Positions 1-11,825 of a stretch of DNA of 64,000 nucleotides are shown here, one piece after another. Made by a program: the position numbers and the translations under genes. Origin of the DNA: Henckelia pumila (Eukaryota > Streptophyta > Magnoliopsida > Lamiales > Gesneriaceae); the NCBI RefSeq assembly GCF_033568475.1, contig NC_133123.1:18338622-18402621 (forward strand), read 5' to 3'. Every line of letters starts with the position of its first letter. Position 1 is the first letter of the stretch. Below the pieces are notes generated by a model that was given only the letters and a program-made list of their open reading frames with translations, ran no database searches and was not told the origin of the DNA.

Positions 1-2055
1 AAAGGATCAATCCTAACTAACTATGTTGACATCAACTGAGACAAAAACCCTTGGTCACATCTACACACTGGTCCCCGAACAGAAACTTATAAATGTTCCG
101 TCGAATGGGGTGTCCAAAAAAAATATACGGACGTGAGCGCCAACAACGCTCGGTACGAAGGTATGTAACACACCGAACCGTCACATCAGGAGGTACTCCC
201 ATATCATAAGAACAAGTGGATGAAAGTAACCGGATCCAAATCCATAGAATCCATCCACACAATAACTCGGGGCTAAGCAATAGGGGCAGTCCTGAGAAAA
301 ATGTGGCACGGGGAGAAGTTAAAAATAAGACCCTCTTTCATTAATAATGTATATAAATATATATACATATAATATTAAAGAACATTCACGTTAAAAATAA
401 TTTTACCCATATTTTCTCAAAATAAAATATTCAACAACCAATATTATTTAAAAATCACTTTTATTGCATTTTTTAAAACAAAGTCGTCATTTTTTGACAT
501 TTAACTAAATTCATCAAAATGTAAAATAGTACTAAATAATGAGATCAAATACGAACAAAAAATATACATATATATAGGTGATAGATAATAAATTAATTTA
601 ATATAAATTAATAAAATAATGATGCAACAATCCATTAATAAATGAAAAAAAATGAGAAGAAAAATTCTACTTTTTTGTAAAATTACTCAATTTTCATAAC
701 CTGCAATCTAAGTAATCAACATGATTTAATTGAATAATAAGTAAGAAAAACTTGAGGATATGTCTACCTATGATCAATGGAAGTCTGCGAGAAATTTTTG
801 TGCATGTATTAAATTGGTTGGAGGGCCGCATGAGGAAAAAAAGATAGAATTTGAATAGAGTTAGTGAACTATTTAACTCATTTGGAGCAAGATTTTCGTC
901 ATAAAAACATATTCACGATTTATGTATTTTGTTATAACACTATTTATTAAATAAATTTATTTGGATATTAATTTAAATATTAATTTGTAAAAAATAATTG
1001 GAGGCCCGTCTCAAGGTAGGGCCCTGGGTGGTCGCCCGGCCCGCCCTACCTTAGGGCTACCCCTGCTGAGCAACCCCTCTACTGGTAATATTAAGGTATA
1101 GAGTCAACATGATACTGCGTGTAGCAGTAATAACTGTGGCATACTAAATGCACATAAATCATGTCATATAAACCATGCAAACATAGAACATGCATACTTA
1201 ACCAAGATATCTCGGATAATACGTCTGTACCTCTAATCGAGCAACTCAAGCAACCTAGTCACTCGGATACTCAAGTCCAAGCCTATAAGCAGATAATATC
1301 ACTTATCGCTTACTAAAAATTTTAAGTAGACTAATAACTACTCAAATAATCTAATCAGAGTCTAGCGTTATACATGCATCCATCGCCAGCCTTTTGATGG
1401 CGATGACCTCAAAACCTAGGCACAACTTCGCTACGATCTCGATAACGCCTCGTTATCGACAGGCCCCCGAAACAACGCCTATAACCCACTAGAATCAAGC
1501 AGGACACGAGAGAGAAGAGAGGGAAGTGAGCAATGAAAAATTGAAAATGAGGTCCTTAGCTCTCCTATTTATAGACAACGATCGGAACGTATGATCGATC
1601 TCTTGTTCGGAGATTCCGAATGCACTCGGAGCTTCTTATCTCCCTTCCGATCTCGTATCACTGAAGGTGTCCTTTGATTTGACAACACGGTTGTTGATAG
1701 AGTTCGGACTTTCCGAACTGAGGGTTCGGAGCTTCCGAACTCAGCCTTATCAAATCACCAATCAGAAATTCATATCTGTCTGTCGAGATAAAGTTTGGAC
1801 ATTCCGAACTCGGGATTGGAGCTTCAGAACTACTCGGAGCTCTCGATGGAATCGAAACCACCGATCTAAACCTAGCTCAAGTTCAGACCTAGCTTCCGAA
1901 CTACTTGAACACTTGAAACCCTCCTGACCATTTTTGAATGTCCTGAATTCGATTTTCTAATTATTAATCTCATCCGAGAATTCGCAATCATGTTTTAACC
2001 ATTCTAAACATGCTTAGATAATTAATTATTTATTTCAAAAATCGGGCTACTACAT
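1..2055 (-). mobile_element. LTR retrotransposon LTR remnant, interrupted by a hAT element
   Basis: Read on the minus strand, the sequence begins at 2055 with TGTAGTAGCCC, as an LTR would, and has a TATA-like CTATAAATAG at 1565-1574, where an LTR promoter could sit. The stretch 1600-1910 is full of short TTCGGA/TCCGAA palindromes. The block continues to the window edge and is split by a hAT insertion at 281-1065. The motif around 90-130 recurs at 3575-3640, so the family has more than one copy here. Only non-coding LTR-type sequence is visible and it looks like an old fossil. Ty3/gypsy is likely but not shown. Confidence 0.55.
281..1065. mobile_element. Non-autonomous hAT element with 8-bp TSD
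   Basis: The ends are imperfect inverted repeats: TAGGGGCAGTCCTGAG on the left against CAGGGGTAGCCCTAAG read inward from the right. The four differences are all transitions. The flanks CTAAGCAA (273-280) and CTGAGCAA (1066-1073) form an 8-bp target duplication with one change, as expected for hAT transposons. The inside is AT-rich and non-coding, with a GC-rich block at 1000-1060. It lies inside the minus-strand LTR and so is younger than it. Confidence 0.75.
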
Positions 2056-3304
2056 TTAGCTTATGGATGAGATGATGCATTATGTATAATATAAGGACAA
2101 TAATTAAACATATTTGGACAAGATGTACATGACACTAGTCCTTTAGGTTGCGTATGAATTTCAAATACATGGATTTTAAATGATTCGCGGAGGAGGATGA
2201 GGACTTGCAATATACAAGATCTCGCATAAGTTTGATTCGTAATCTAATGGACTCGACACAAGTCATCGATATTATTCATGTCCAACAACGACTAACTTTA
2301 GCTCACAACTTAGCTCATTTTGCTTCTTATTTTCCTTTCTTCACTTGTTTGGTAGACTAGGAATTTTCCCACGGTTGATGGAAAAGCGTTGTAAATTGAT
2401 CTATTGATTAATAAAAATTTGCATAAAAAAATTTACAAAGCCTTCCAAAAAAAATTTGTTCATGAACTTCAAATCTACATCTTGCATATTTACATAGTAC
2501 TTCATGTTAATTAGGATGACTTTCAAATTCATTAATAATAGTCACTTGCAATCCATTATCATTTGTAACATTAATGTGTAAATAATTAAAGTGTTGACCG
2601 ATCTTTTCGGTTGTATATTCTATTAGATGTAGCGGGTCAAGTAATAATGTAGTCGGATTAGAGTTCGGATTGATTCCACATATACTAATATTTAATTACT
2701 AAAATTTTAATCACTTAACTTAATCTAGAGAAAATAAATAAAACCTGGAGGATGAAATTATTATCTAAATTTAATTACCTAATAAAATTTTCAATTAAAT
2801 CTAATGGTAGTCAATGATCAAGAAAGAATTCAAATTCAAATAAAGAACTAAAACACATAACGATATCAAACTCTACTATGTCAAAACATGTTAAAATCCA
2901 ATTAATTATTAAATTCTTGCACAATCACGGTGAAATACCTAATTTAATTATATTTTTTTTTATAAAATTAATAATCTTATATAAATCTAACAATCTAAAT
3001 ATTTCTAATTGAATTTAGTTAGATTTAAATGCATTAAATTGTTGTGGAATTCAATTTTAACTTAAAATCTCATATCGAAACCAAATACTATTTCTAATCG
3101 GTTTAACTTTATGTTGATTGACGTCTTTGAAGCCTCCTTTAATCAATCCTCTTTCGATTCAAGATTAATCAACAAACATGTAAATAGTTCATCAGACTAT
3201 TCACAAGAAATAATTAATCAACATCAATCAATTGAAAGCAAAAAAAATAATATATTGAAAATAAACAAAGCATCAAACACATAATTGTTTGGTCCTATCG
3301 TGCT
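2056..3304. other. AT-rich non-coding stretch, unidentified
   Basis: No coding region is supported. The block 2600-3300 is slightly structured and looks like dispersed repeat sequence, perhaps the internal non-coding part of a retroelement, but no terminal repeats or protein fragments could be recognised. Confidence 0.4.
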
Positions 3305-3660
3305 CTTTGTAGGGACCCGACCCGGATCACCTATTAATTAACTTATTAAGTATGCAATTAAATATAAACCTAAAACGATAATCAAAGCAACTAAAAGATA
3401 ACAAGTTTACAACCCAAACCGGTAGTATACAATCGACGACTAAAATCCAAAGTAAAATAGTGATATACAACCAAATAGAAAATCAGTAAACCCTGAAACA
3501 AAAATACACCTCGCTGCAACCCCTGATCATGCTCTCAGCCCTGCCTCGATCCACTAGCCTCCCCCAATCTGAGTAATGTCCCGTCGAATGGGATGTCCAA
3601 AAAAACACAATAACATGGACATGAACGAACTACGCTCAGAACACAAACACAACTATAATT
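3305..3660. repeat. LTR-related fragment
   Basis: The segment 3575-3640 closely resembles 90-130: both carry the core CCGTCGAATGGG, then GTCC, an A-run and a similar GC-richer stretch, in the same orientation. This marks a second, diverged fragment of the repeat family at the window start. It is non-coding and a fossil. Confidence 0.4.
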
Positions 3661-5035
3661 AGTAGATATCATTCCTTAAGTTTCAATAATATAAATTAAT
3701 TTTTATTTTCATAACAATTTTTTGTTTAAGTGGTCTACTTACAATATTGAAACTCAAAAGCATATAAAGTTGATTAAATTTATTGATTATTTTGAATTTT
3801 TAATTGATAAGTTGTATATTAATTATAAAATAAAGGCGAAGAAAAGATTATGAGATTGTATCACAGAATTAAGATATTTTTCGTCATTATAACTATATTA
3901 TGCGAACATTATTAGTGGATATCATTCATTAAGTTTCGATATTATAAAGTATTTCTTATTTTACTTATAATAGATAATTCTGAATTTTATTATAGACAGT
4001 GTTATGTAGGGGGAAAATCCGGTACTTGGAATGCATAAATTATTTTCTTCCATCCCAATCTTAAAATATTTTCTCTCATATTTTTTTCAAAATTTAAAAT
4101 AATGGAGGTAATAATGATAGCCTAAGAAGTTTTTGTTATTTTTCAGATTAAATTTTGTTTAAAATAGTGGTGATATTAACGTAGATGTTTATGTTTATAT
4201 ATAGATATAGATTATTGAATAACAAAAAAAAAATATTACATGGACTAAAAAAGTTATGACTCAACAATTAAACTTTATTTCTTGAATTAATTGAATAATA
4301 ACAGTATAATTCAAAATACTCGAAAGCACAAAACAACTAAACCCAAAAAATTGACTTATTGAATATTAAAATTCCCAACTCTTGAAAAAAATTGAAATAA
4401 ACATTCTTTATTAGAAGAACAACATTTCATTCCTTCTCTTGTTTGATGGTAGATTTTAAATTTTTTTGTTGCCGATGAGGAGAAATCATACATCAGTGTT
4501 CTTTTCAAATGAGAATCCTTCAAACCATCTGGCGAAATTATTGTTTTGCATGTAGATTTTAAGGTTGTAGAAACTCCATCTTCCGACGATAGAACCTGTT
4601 GGAAAAAGGGATTTATATTTGGTAATGTAGCAAATTCGTTTTCATATTATACTAAATTTTATGATAATTACCTCCACATCTCCGGTTTCTGTCCTTTTCA
4701 ACTTAGAAAACAGATCCGATTCATGTGGTAATCCAATAATCTCAACAATAAATATATTAAATTTTAAATAATGATTATTAAAGGAAAGATTATTAAACCT
4801 GGCTCTCAAAAAATTTTCCAGCATATTTTTTCAGGATATTAGGGTCTGTTAAAATTTTCATGACAGTGTATATTCCATTAAATCTACGAATTATATTGGT
4901 TCTCACTTGAACTTTGAACATAATATATCGATCAGCTATATAATCAAATTATTTTGGCATTTCTGTAGCATCAATACCCTAAAATAATGTATGAAGGATT
5001 AATGTTTGATAAACGTCTATAAAAAAATTATGAAA
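3661..5035. other. AT-rich non-coding stretch
   Basis: There is no supported gene. One imperfect direct repeat is visible: 3661-3710 and 3914-3960 share the pattern GATATCATTC.TTAAGTTTC. Short open frames here have no recognisable motif. Confidence 0.4.
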
Positions 5036-5330
5036 AAATAAGTTTTTTGGTCAATTAACTTGTTCATGTTTTGGTTTTGATCCATTAACTTTTCCAATGT
5101 GCGGTTTGGTACACTAACTTTGCATTTTAAGTTTTTTTGTCCAACTACATACGTGTCAACTTCTGATTGGTCCAAAATGATGATGTGGACCAATAAAAAG
5201 CAAACACGTATGCAGTTGGACCAAAAAATACTTAAATGAAAAGTTAGTGTACCAAAATACACATCAAAAAAGTTAATGGACCAAAACCCAAAGGGAGTAA
5301 AGTTACTGGACTAAAAAAATTATTTTCCCA
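5036..5330. repeat. Foldback MITE, 'GGTCCATTAACTT' type
   Basis: The left half (from 5037, with GTTTTGGTTTTGATCCATTAAC and GGTACACTAACTTT) is the reverse complement of the right half (GTTAGTGTACC, then GTTAATGGACCAAAAC, to 5325). The two arms meet near 5165-5200, where TTGGTCC and GGACCAA flank the centre. This is a near full-length hairpin of about 290 bp with no coding capacity. Related structures lie at 39070-39405 and 40150-40470. Confidence 0.7.
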
Positions 5331-6279
5331 AAAATTATACCTTATATTATCATAAAGTTATAATGAAAACCTGATTTTTCATTTCAGTCTTCAATTCTAG
5401 TGTTGTTTTTCCAAAAAGTTTAGCACATTCTCTATCCCAGAGTAAGAAAAATGCATTTTGAGTTATGTCAACAACTCTCACTTGAATCTTGAACCTAGGG
5501 ATCAAATGCTAAAAAAATATGTGCCGTAAATATATCGGAAGAAATCTAACTAATTATGATATATTTGTCATATTATTTTGGAGCAAACCTCATATAATAA
5601 TAAATTTTAAGATGATTAAAATACACGACACTTCAAGAGTAAACATACCAAAAATTTCAGATTCATCGATGACTTTTGTGCTCGTCAAATCTTTGAAGTT
5701 CTTGAATTCAAATATCTTTGACGGAAATTTGTGATATTCTATTTCGAAAACATTGGTTTTCTTGATGCGATTAATTTTGTAATTGTTCGATGTGGTTTTG
5801 ATTTTTATTTTATTTTGCGTAACTATCATATTTTTTTATAGCATAAAGACTATCTTCAATTTGTCAATGACATTATCTTTTATAGTTGCATGTATGCGTG
5901 TTTCTTGAAATTGAGAAAAATAATAATAAATCAAAGTGAGATTGAAGATAAAAATAAATATCAAAAAGTTAGTAAAAGCATAACAACTTGAATTTTAATA
6001 GAAGATAAATATAAATTACATAAAGTTCGTGTACTTAATTTAATATCTTGGAATATACATTCCATTGTCGGTTTTTCCTTGCTTTGGTATGGAAGTAGAT
6101 CGTAACAACGTATTAATCTTAACTTTAGCGCCCAATGTCAGTCTGAAAGATTTATATCACGAAAAACTCGAAACAATAGTGCCATTTGTCTGTACTGACT
6201 GGTGATTATGTGGTGACTATTTGAAGAATAACTCTAGATCGTAACAATTTAAATGTTAAATATATTTATACAATAATTG
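5331..6279. other. AT-rich non-coding stretch
   Basis: Nothing with gene-like composition or recognisable termini was found. The short open frames at 5519-5829 overlap on both strands and show no motif. Confidence 0.35.
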
Positions 6280-6532
6280 AGATCAAATCAAAATTAAAAA
6301 TGTTCTCTATTTTTGTTATTTTTTGATTTTATTGTTTTTAATTACCGAATGAAATATTATTAGTTATTTTGTACCTTTTTTTAATTACGGAGATTACGGA
6401 AATATATCTATGTAGATAAATATATGTAAATATTTATACGGTTTAGAATATTTATAAATCTATATTATATTATGTATCTAGAATAAAATAAGTATTTGTC
6501 ATAAATATGGTTAATATTGCAAACCAATAAAA

Positions 6533-6707
6533 TTTATTTTAAATAATGTTCTATTTACATTTCAAAATCTTTCATACTTTTTATTATCTTGTATTCTATT
6601 TTAGCAAACTAGTATTCCACCCGTGCGATACACGGATTATATCTTGAGTATAGTATGATTAAATTGATGGATGGTGTGAAAAATTTTGACTATGAAATTA
6701 AAACGAA
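6533..6707. repeat. 175-bp direct repeat, left copy
   Basis: Matches 9153-9327 with two differences in 175 bp. It holds 76 bp of the local tandem repeat followed by an inverted Helitron 3' end. The two copies exactly bracket the helicase-bearing segment 6708-9152. Confidence 0.85.
6609..6704 (-). mobile_element. Inverted Helitron 3' terminus
   Basis: Read on the minus strand this ends in a short hairpin (CCGTGTATCGCACGG), then GTGGAATA and CTAG followed by T, as expected of a Helitron 3' end. It is homologous over about 85 bp to the plus-strand terminus at 9067-9152. It faces away from the helicase that begins immediately to its right, so it is not the helicase's own 5' end. Confidence 0.7.
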
Positions 6708-8866
6708 CTGTATTATTTTTCGTTCCAAGGAAACAGAGATTTTCGATCGGGCGCATTTTTTACGTTCCTCCGGGATGTGGAGACATGTATTATTTAAGAT
6801 GTCTCCTAAATGTAAACCGTGGTGCCACTTGCTATGATGATATAACTAATGTTAATGGTGTTCAATACCATTCATTTCGTGATGCTTGCTATGCATTGGG
6901 ATTGTTGAATGATGACAAAGAGTATATCGACGGCATTATTGAGGCAAGTCATTGGGCTTCAACACAATCTTTGAGAATTTTACTTGCTACTCTATTGTCA
7001 TCGAACTGCATCAGTCGACCTGAAATACTTTGGGAATCATGTTGGAAGTATTTGTCAGATGATGTTTTATACAGACAACGTAACCTGTTGCAACACCAAG
7101 GTATGCATGCATCAATAAAGTTTTTCAGTTATATTTGTTAATTTTTAAAAGTATATATACATAGATGTGTATGTTTTTGATTAATACCTTTTTTTTTGGT
7201 AGAATTGCAATTGAGTGATGATGAAATTAAAAATTATGCATTGGTTGAAATTGAAAAATTATTACGAAGCTATGGAAAAAGTTTGCGTGAATTTCAATCA
7301 ATGCCATTTCCCGGTGATCAATATTTTCAGACTACTTCACGGAACAGATTAATACTTGATGAGTTGAGATTTGATAGAAGATCTTTGTCTGAAGAACATG
7401 ATAATCACCTTAATAAGTTGAACTCTGAGCAACGTCATGTGTATGATACGGTGATGAATGCAGTTCATTCAAATAAGGGAGGTGTTTTTTTTGTATATGG
7501 ATATGGAGGTACTGGAAAAACATTTGTCTGGAAGACTCTATCTGCATTCTTGAGATCGAAGGGAGAGATTGTGTTGAATGTGGCATCAAGTGGTATTGCA
7601 TCTCTTCTACTGCCTGGTGGAAGAACAGCTCATTCACGCTTTGCGATTCCATTTAATCCTAATGAAGAATCAACATGCAATATCAAACAAGGGAGTCCTC
7701 TTGCGGATCTTATTGAAAAATCTAAGCTTATAATTTGGGATGAAGCTCCAATGATGCATAAGTTCTGTTTTGAAGCTTTAGATAAAAGCATGAGAGATAT
7801 AATGAGATTTGTCAATCCTTCAAGCCTTCATTTGCCATTTGGGGGCAAAACCGTTGTTTTTGGTGGTGATTTTCGTCAAATATTGCCTGTTATTCCAAAA
7901 GGCAGTAGGCAAGATATTGTTAATGCAACCATCAATTCTTCTTATATCTGGAGACATTGTACAGTTTTAAGATTGACGAAAAACATGCGACTACAAAATT
8001 TAGGTTCTGATGAAGAATGTGATAAGACAAAGCAATTTTCTGATTGGATTGCTAATATAGGAGATGGAAAAATTGGAGAATCAAATGATGGTTATGCGAC
8101 AATAGATATTCCAGATGAACTTGTGCTGAAAGATTATAACGATCCTATTGCATCGATAGTCGAGAGTACGTATCCTTCGTCAGACATTTCTATCAGTGAT
8201 ACTGCATATTTTCAACAAAGAGCTATTTTGGCACCGACTCTTGATGTCGTTCAATCCATAAATGAATACATGATATCTCTGAATCATTCTGAGGGAAGAT
8301 TGTATTTAAGTTCTGATATGGCATGTCAATCGGATAAAAGCGTTGGTTTATTGCATGATGTTCATACCCCTGAATACTTAAATGGAATAAGATGCTCTGG
8401 AGTACCAAATCACGAGTTGAATTTGAAAGTTGGAACTCCAGTTATGTTGCTGCGGAACATAGATCATTCTCTTGGTTTATGCAACGGCACTAGATTGATT
8501 GTGACTAGGCTCGGAAACCATGTTTTGGAAGGAAATATTCTGACTGGAAGTAATGCGGGTCACAAAGTACTTATTCCAAGAATGTCTTTGACTCCTTCTG
8601 ATCCAAGACTTCCTTTCAAATTTCAAAGAAGACAGTATCCTTTGATTGTATCATATGCAATGACAATCAACAAAAGTCAGGATCAATCATTATCTCATGT
8701 AGGACTTTTTTTGAGGAATTCCGTGTTTAGTCATGGTCAGTTGTATGTCGCTGTATCTAGAGTTACCAATCCTAAGGGTCTCAAAATATTGATATGTGAT
8801 GGCAAGACCAATCAGAAAAATTCAACAACAAACGTTGTATTTAAGGAAGTTTTTCAAAATTTATAA
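6708..8866 (+). CDS. Helitron Pif1-type helicase, 5'-truncated, one intron
   Basis: This encodes the C-terminal (helicase) half of a plant Helitron Rep/helicase protein. Two coding blocks, about 6708-7100 and 7203-8866, join across a 102-bp GT-AG intron to read ...RNLLQHQ-ELQLSDDEIKN in frame. Visible motifs are Walker A GYGGTGKT (about 7500-7520), Walker B IIWDEAP (about 7733-7750), GGDFRQILPVIPKGSRQD, and the late helicase motifs MTINKSQDQS and YVAVSRV. The frame is open to the stop at 8864-8866. The N-terminal zinc-finger and HUH Rep nuclease, needed for rolling-circle transposition, are absent: homology starts abruptly at the edge of the 175-bp repeat. It therefore looks like a recent fragment rather than an autonomous transposase. 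Pif1 host helicases are an alternative, but the Helitron end at 9152 argues against that. Confidence 0.85.
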
Positions 8867-9152
8867 GATAATTTGTTTGTTTTTTTAATTATATGATATA
8901 TAATGCATATTTCGATTGTTTGTTCAATATTTTTTTTAATATTTTTTTTATCATTAACTGTATAAAATAATATCACGTGCATTGCATAACATATATTTGT
9001 TTAAAGAGTTTGTCCTTTTTACATTATTCTAATTACTCACTATAAAATTAAATTTGTTTATATTTTACTTTTATAGTCAAATTTCAATTTAATACAATTT
9101 AATTATATTATACACAAGATATAGCCCGTGCATCGCACGGGTGAAATACTAG
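6708..9152 (+). mobile_element. Helitron 3' half with 3' terminus
   Basis: The segment carries the helicase fragment and an AT-rich tail. It ends in a hairpin (CCCGTGC-ATC-GCACGGG at 9125-9141), GTGAAATA and CTAG at 9149-9152, followed by T. This matches Helitron 3' ends, which insert between A and T. No matching 5' end beginning TC is seen; the left edge abuts an inverted 3' end instead. Confidence 0.75.
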
Positions 9153-9327
9153 TTTATTTTAAATAATGTTCTATTCACATTTCAAAATCTTTCATACTTT
9201 TTATTATCTTGTATTCTATTTTAGCAAACTAGTATTCCACCCGTGCGATACACGGATTATATCTTGAGTATAGTATGATTAAATTGGTGGATGGTGTGAA
9301 AAATTTTGACTATGAAATTAAAACGAA
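9153..9327. repeat. 175-bp direct repeat, right copy
   Basis: It is the partner of 6533-6707 (two differences) and begins at the base after the Helitron CTAG at 9152. In this copy the inverted Helitron end continues to the right into more Helitron sequence, so this is probably the original arrangement and the left copy the duplicate. Confidence 0.85.
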
Positions 9328-9585
9328 AATAATTTTAATTTTACAATGACTAATTAATAAGAATAACGTAGAAAAAAAATTTAAACTATAAAAGACAATC
9401 TTTAAATAAAACATATGTCGTGTGCATTGTAAGTGATGTTATTTTATATAATTAATTATTAAAAATTGTATGAATGAACATTTAAACAAATACTTGAAAT
9501 TTAAATTAGCTAAATGGATTATATATCATACAATTGAAAAACAAACAAATTATCTTCTAAATTATGGAAAACTTCCTTAAAATAA
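9229..9585 (-). mobile_element. Inverted 5'-truncated Helitron 3' fragment
   Basis: Read on the minus strand, 9585 to 9229 matches the plus-strand region from about 8838 to 9152: the last codons of the helicase, the post-stop tract (GATAATTTGTTTG), the CGTG.GCATTG tract, and the terminal hairpin with CTAG at 9229-9232. Divergence is visibly greater than between the 175-bp repeats. A roughly 35-bp direct repeat (9498-9530 and 9584-9622, core AAATTAGCTAAATG.ATTATATATCAT) flanks its truncated end. Confidence 0.7.
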
Positions 9586-10370
9586 TTTGAAATTCAAATT
9601 AGCTAAATGAATTATATATCATAAATATGGGTAATATATTGCAAACCAATAAAATTTACTGTAAATAATGTTCTATTTACATTTCAAAATCTTTCATACT
9701 TTTTATTATCTTGTATTCTATTTTAGCAAATTGAATCTTCTCAATTCTATATTTTTGTTATTTTTTGATTTTATTGTTTTTAATTGAAGGTCAAAAAATA
9801 ATTAGTAGTTTTGTATAGTTTTTAATTTTTAATTACATAATTATATAATACGTATACAAACATATGCAAGATTCTGGATATATGTGTATATTTATATGGT
9901 TTTGAATCTTACTAAATCTATATTATGTATTTTTGTATTTATTTTTATAAAATGTAGATAGAAAATATTATATAATTTGTTTTATATGTTTTTCTATATT
10001 CTTTTATTTCTAAGAGTTATCTCTATTAAAATAAGAATTTAATATAATCAAGGAAAATTGTTATGTCTGTCTAAGCATGATCTAAAATAAATCAAATTTT
10101 AACCTCTATAATATGGTAAATATGATGTATCTAACATGGTATAAGTATTTGTCATAAATATGGTTAATAATGCAAACCAATCAAATTTTACTATAAACAA
10201 TGCTTTATTTACCTTCGTTCAAAATCTTTAATACTTTTAATTATTATCTTGTATTCCATTATAGCAAATTGAATCTTCACAATTTTATTTTTTTGCTATT
10301 TTTTTATTTTATTGTTTTTAATTGAAGGCCGATAAATAATTAATGGTTTTGTATAGTTTTTAATTACATA

Positions 10371-10376
<6 letters not shown>

Positions 10377-10431
<55 letters not shown>
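10377..10431. repeat. (TA)n microsatellite
   Basis: About 55 bp of uninterrupted TA dinucleotides inside one unit of the local tandem repeat. A shorter TA run lies at about 11055-11081. Confidence 0.95.
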
Positions 10432-10434
<3 letters not shown>

Positions 10435-10690
10435 GCAATGGTTATGGAAAATTGTTTTACTATATTCTTTTATTTCTATGAGTTATATCAATTAAAATAA
10501 GAATTTCACGTAATCAAGAAAAATTGTTATGTATGTTTAAGCATTAACTAAAATGAATCAAATTTGAACCTCATAAATATGGTAAATATTGTAAACGAAT
10601 AAAATTTTTCTGTTAATAATGCTCTATTTCCATTCGTGCTCAATCTTTCATATTATTAAGTATAATCTTGCATTTTATTTAAGAAAATTG

Positions 10691-11825
10691 AACCTCCGAA
10701 GTTGAAAGACTCTTTAAATGTTAAAAGAAAATTAGGTAATTATTTCATTTACGGTACGTACATTTTATATCTAATAATTATTAAATCTTCTAAATTGGTT
10801 TTATTATTAAAGAAATATAGTAGTTTTTAACAATTTTATATATTAAAGCATTTATTTGATATATACGGATTCATAAAATTAATAAATTTGTATAGAGTGA
10901 TTAAACAAATTTTAAAATGATAATTTATTTATTATTATATTTTTAGTATTTATTTATCTACATTTTAAAGTGTAATTTTTTTAGCAAATCAAAACATTAT
11001 AGCCTGTATAAATTTGAGTCAATTATATCTGTGAGTTATCTTTATATTATATTATATTATATATATATATATATATATATAATGTATGAAAAGATTTTAA
11101 ATGTGTTTCGTTGCATTTAAAATATAAATAGAAGTAAGGAATGTTTTTTTTTTTCCTTTTTAGCTTAAATTTTTGGCGAGATTTTATTATATGTGGGGGC
11201 AAAAACTACTATAAATTTTGTTCAACTTTACTCGTGGCAAAAACCAATAATTATTTCTCTCAGAATCAGGTAGAAATAATATATAATATGAGTGGGCTAT
11301 AAATTTTGTTCAACTTTCTTCACTACCCACGCACACGTGGGCCGGGGTTGGCCAGAAATTACATTACTCGTATCTTTAATCCAAAATACCAATGCATGTA
11401 TGCGCGAGTTCTCCCTTAGCCTTTCGCTCAATTTTGATTATTCGTCCCTGAATTTTTCCAGCCCTTTTTCAAGGGTTTCGCTTGCGTGAAATCCGATCTA
11501 TTTGTTTATTCTTTAACCAACGTCTCATCATTTTTTTTTGGTTTTAATCAACATTATACGACAAAAATTAATTTCAATGAATAACCACAAGAAAATGATG
11601 TAAACACACTAAATAAGTACAAAAACAAAGTGCCTTAAAAAAAATTACAAAAACAAAGTAACTCGAAGTGTAAAACCACAATACCTTGTGTGCTTATGAA
11701 GGGTGAATTTAATATTTATCAATTTTTTATTATCAAATAATTTTTAATAAAATTGGAGTCGAACAAAAGATAAAATATCTGATCGTCCGTCATTCTATAA
11801 GTGAAATACTATCTATATTATATTA
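10691..11825. other. AT-rich non-coding stretch
   Basis: There is no supported gene. A 20-bp direct repeat, CTATAAATTTTGTTCAACTT, occurs at about 11209 and 11298. The segment 11320-11500 is less AT-rich and has short open frames, but no motif or splice context supports a gene. Confidence 0.4.

Larger units (their letters stand above)
6280..10690. repeat. Degenerate ~0.4-0.54-kb tandem repeat, split by Helitrons
   Basis: The same block (GCAAACCAAT.AAATTT, TAATGTTCTATTTAC, TTTCATACTTTTTATTATC, TTTTAGCAAA, then TTGTTATTTTTTGATTTTATTG) recurs around 6290-6608, 9153-9227, 9630-9790, 10165-10330 and 10590-10690. The TAGCAAATTGAATC landmark recurs at about 9724 and 10262 (538 bp apart), then in altered form about 415 bp later. 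This tandem repeat formed the landing site of the Helitron sequences. Confidence 0.65.

Noticed and set aside
1658-1927. Overlapping open frames on both strands in the LTR
   Set aside because: They follow the palindromic TTCGGA repeats, overlap each other and show no protein motif.
11292-11489. 65-residue open frame in a less AT-rich patch
   Set aside because: No family resemblance, no splice continuation and no promoter signal.
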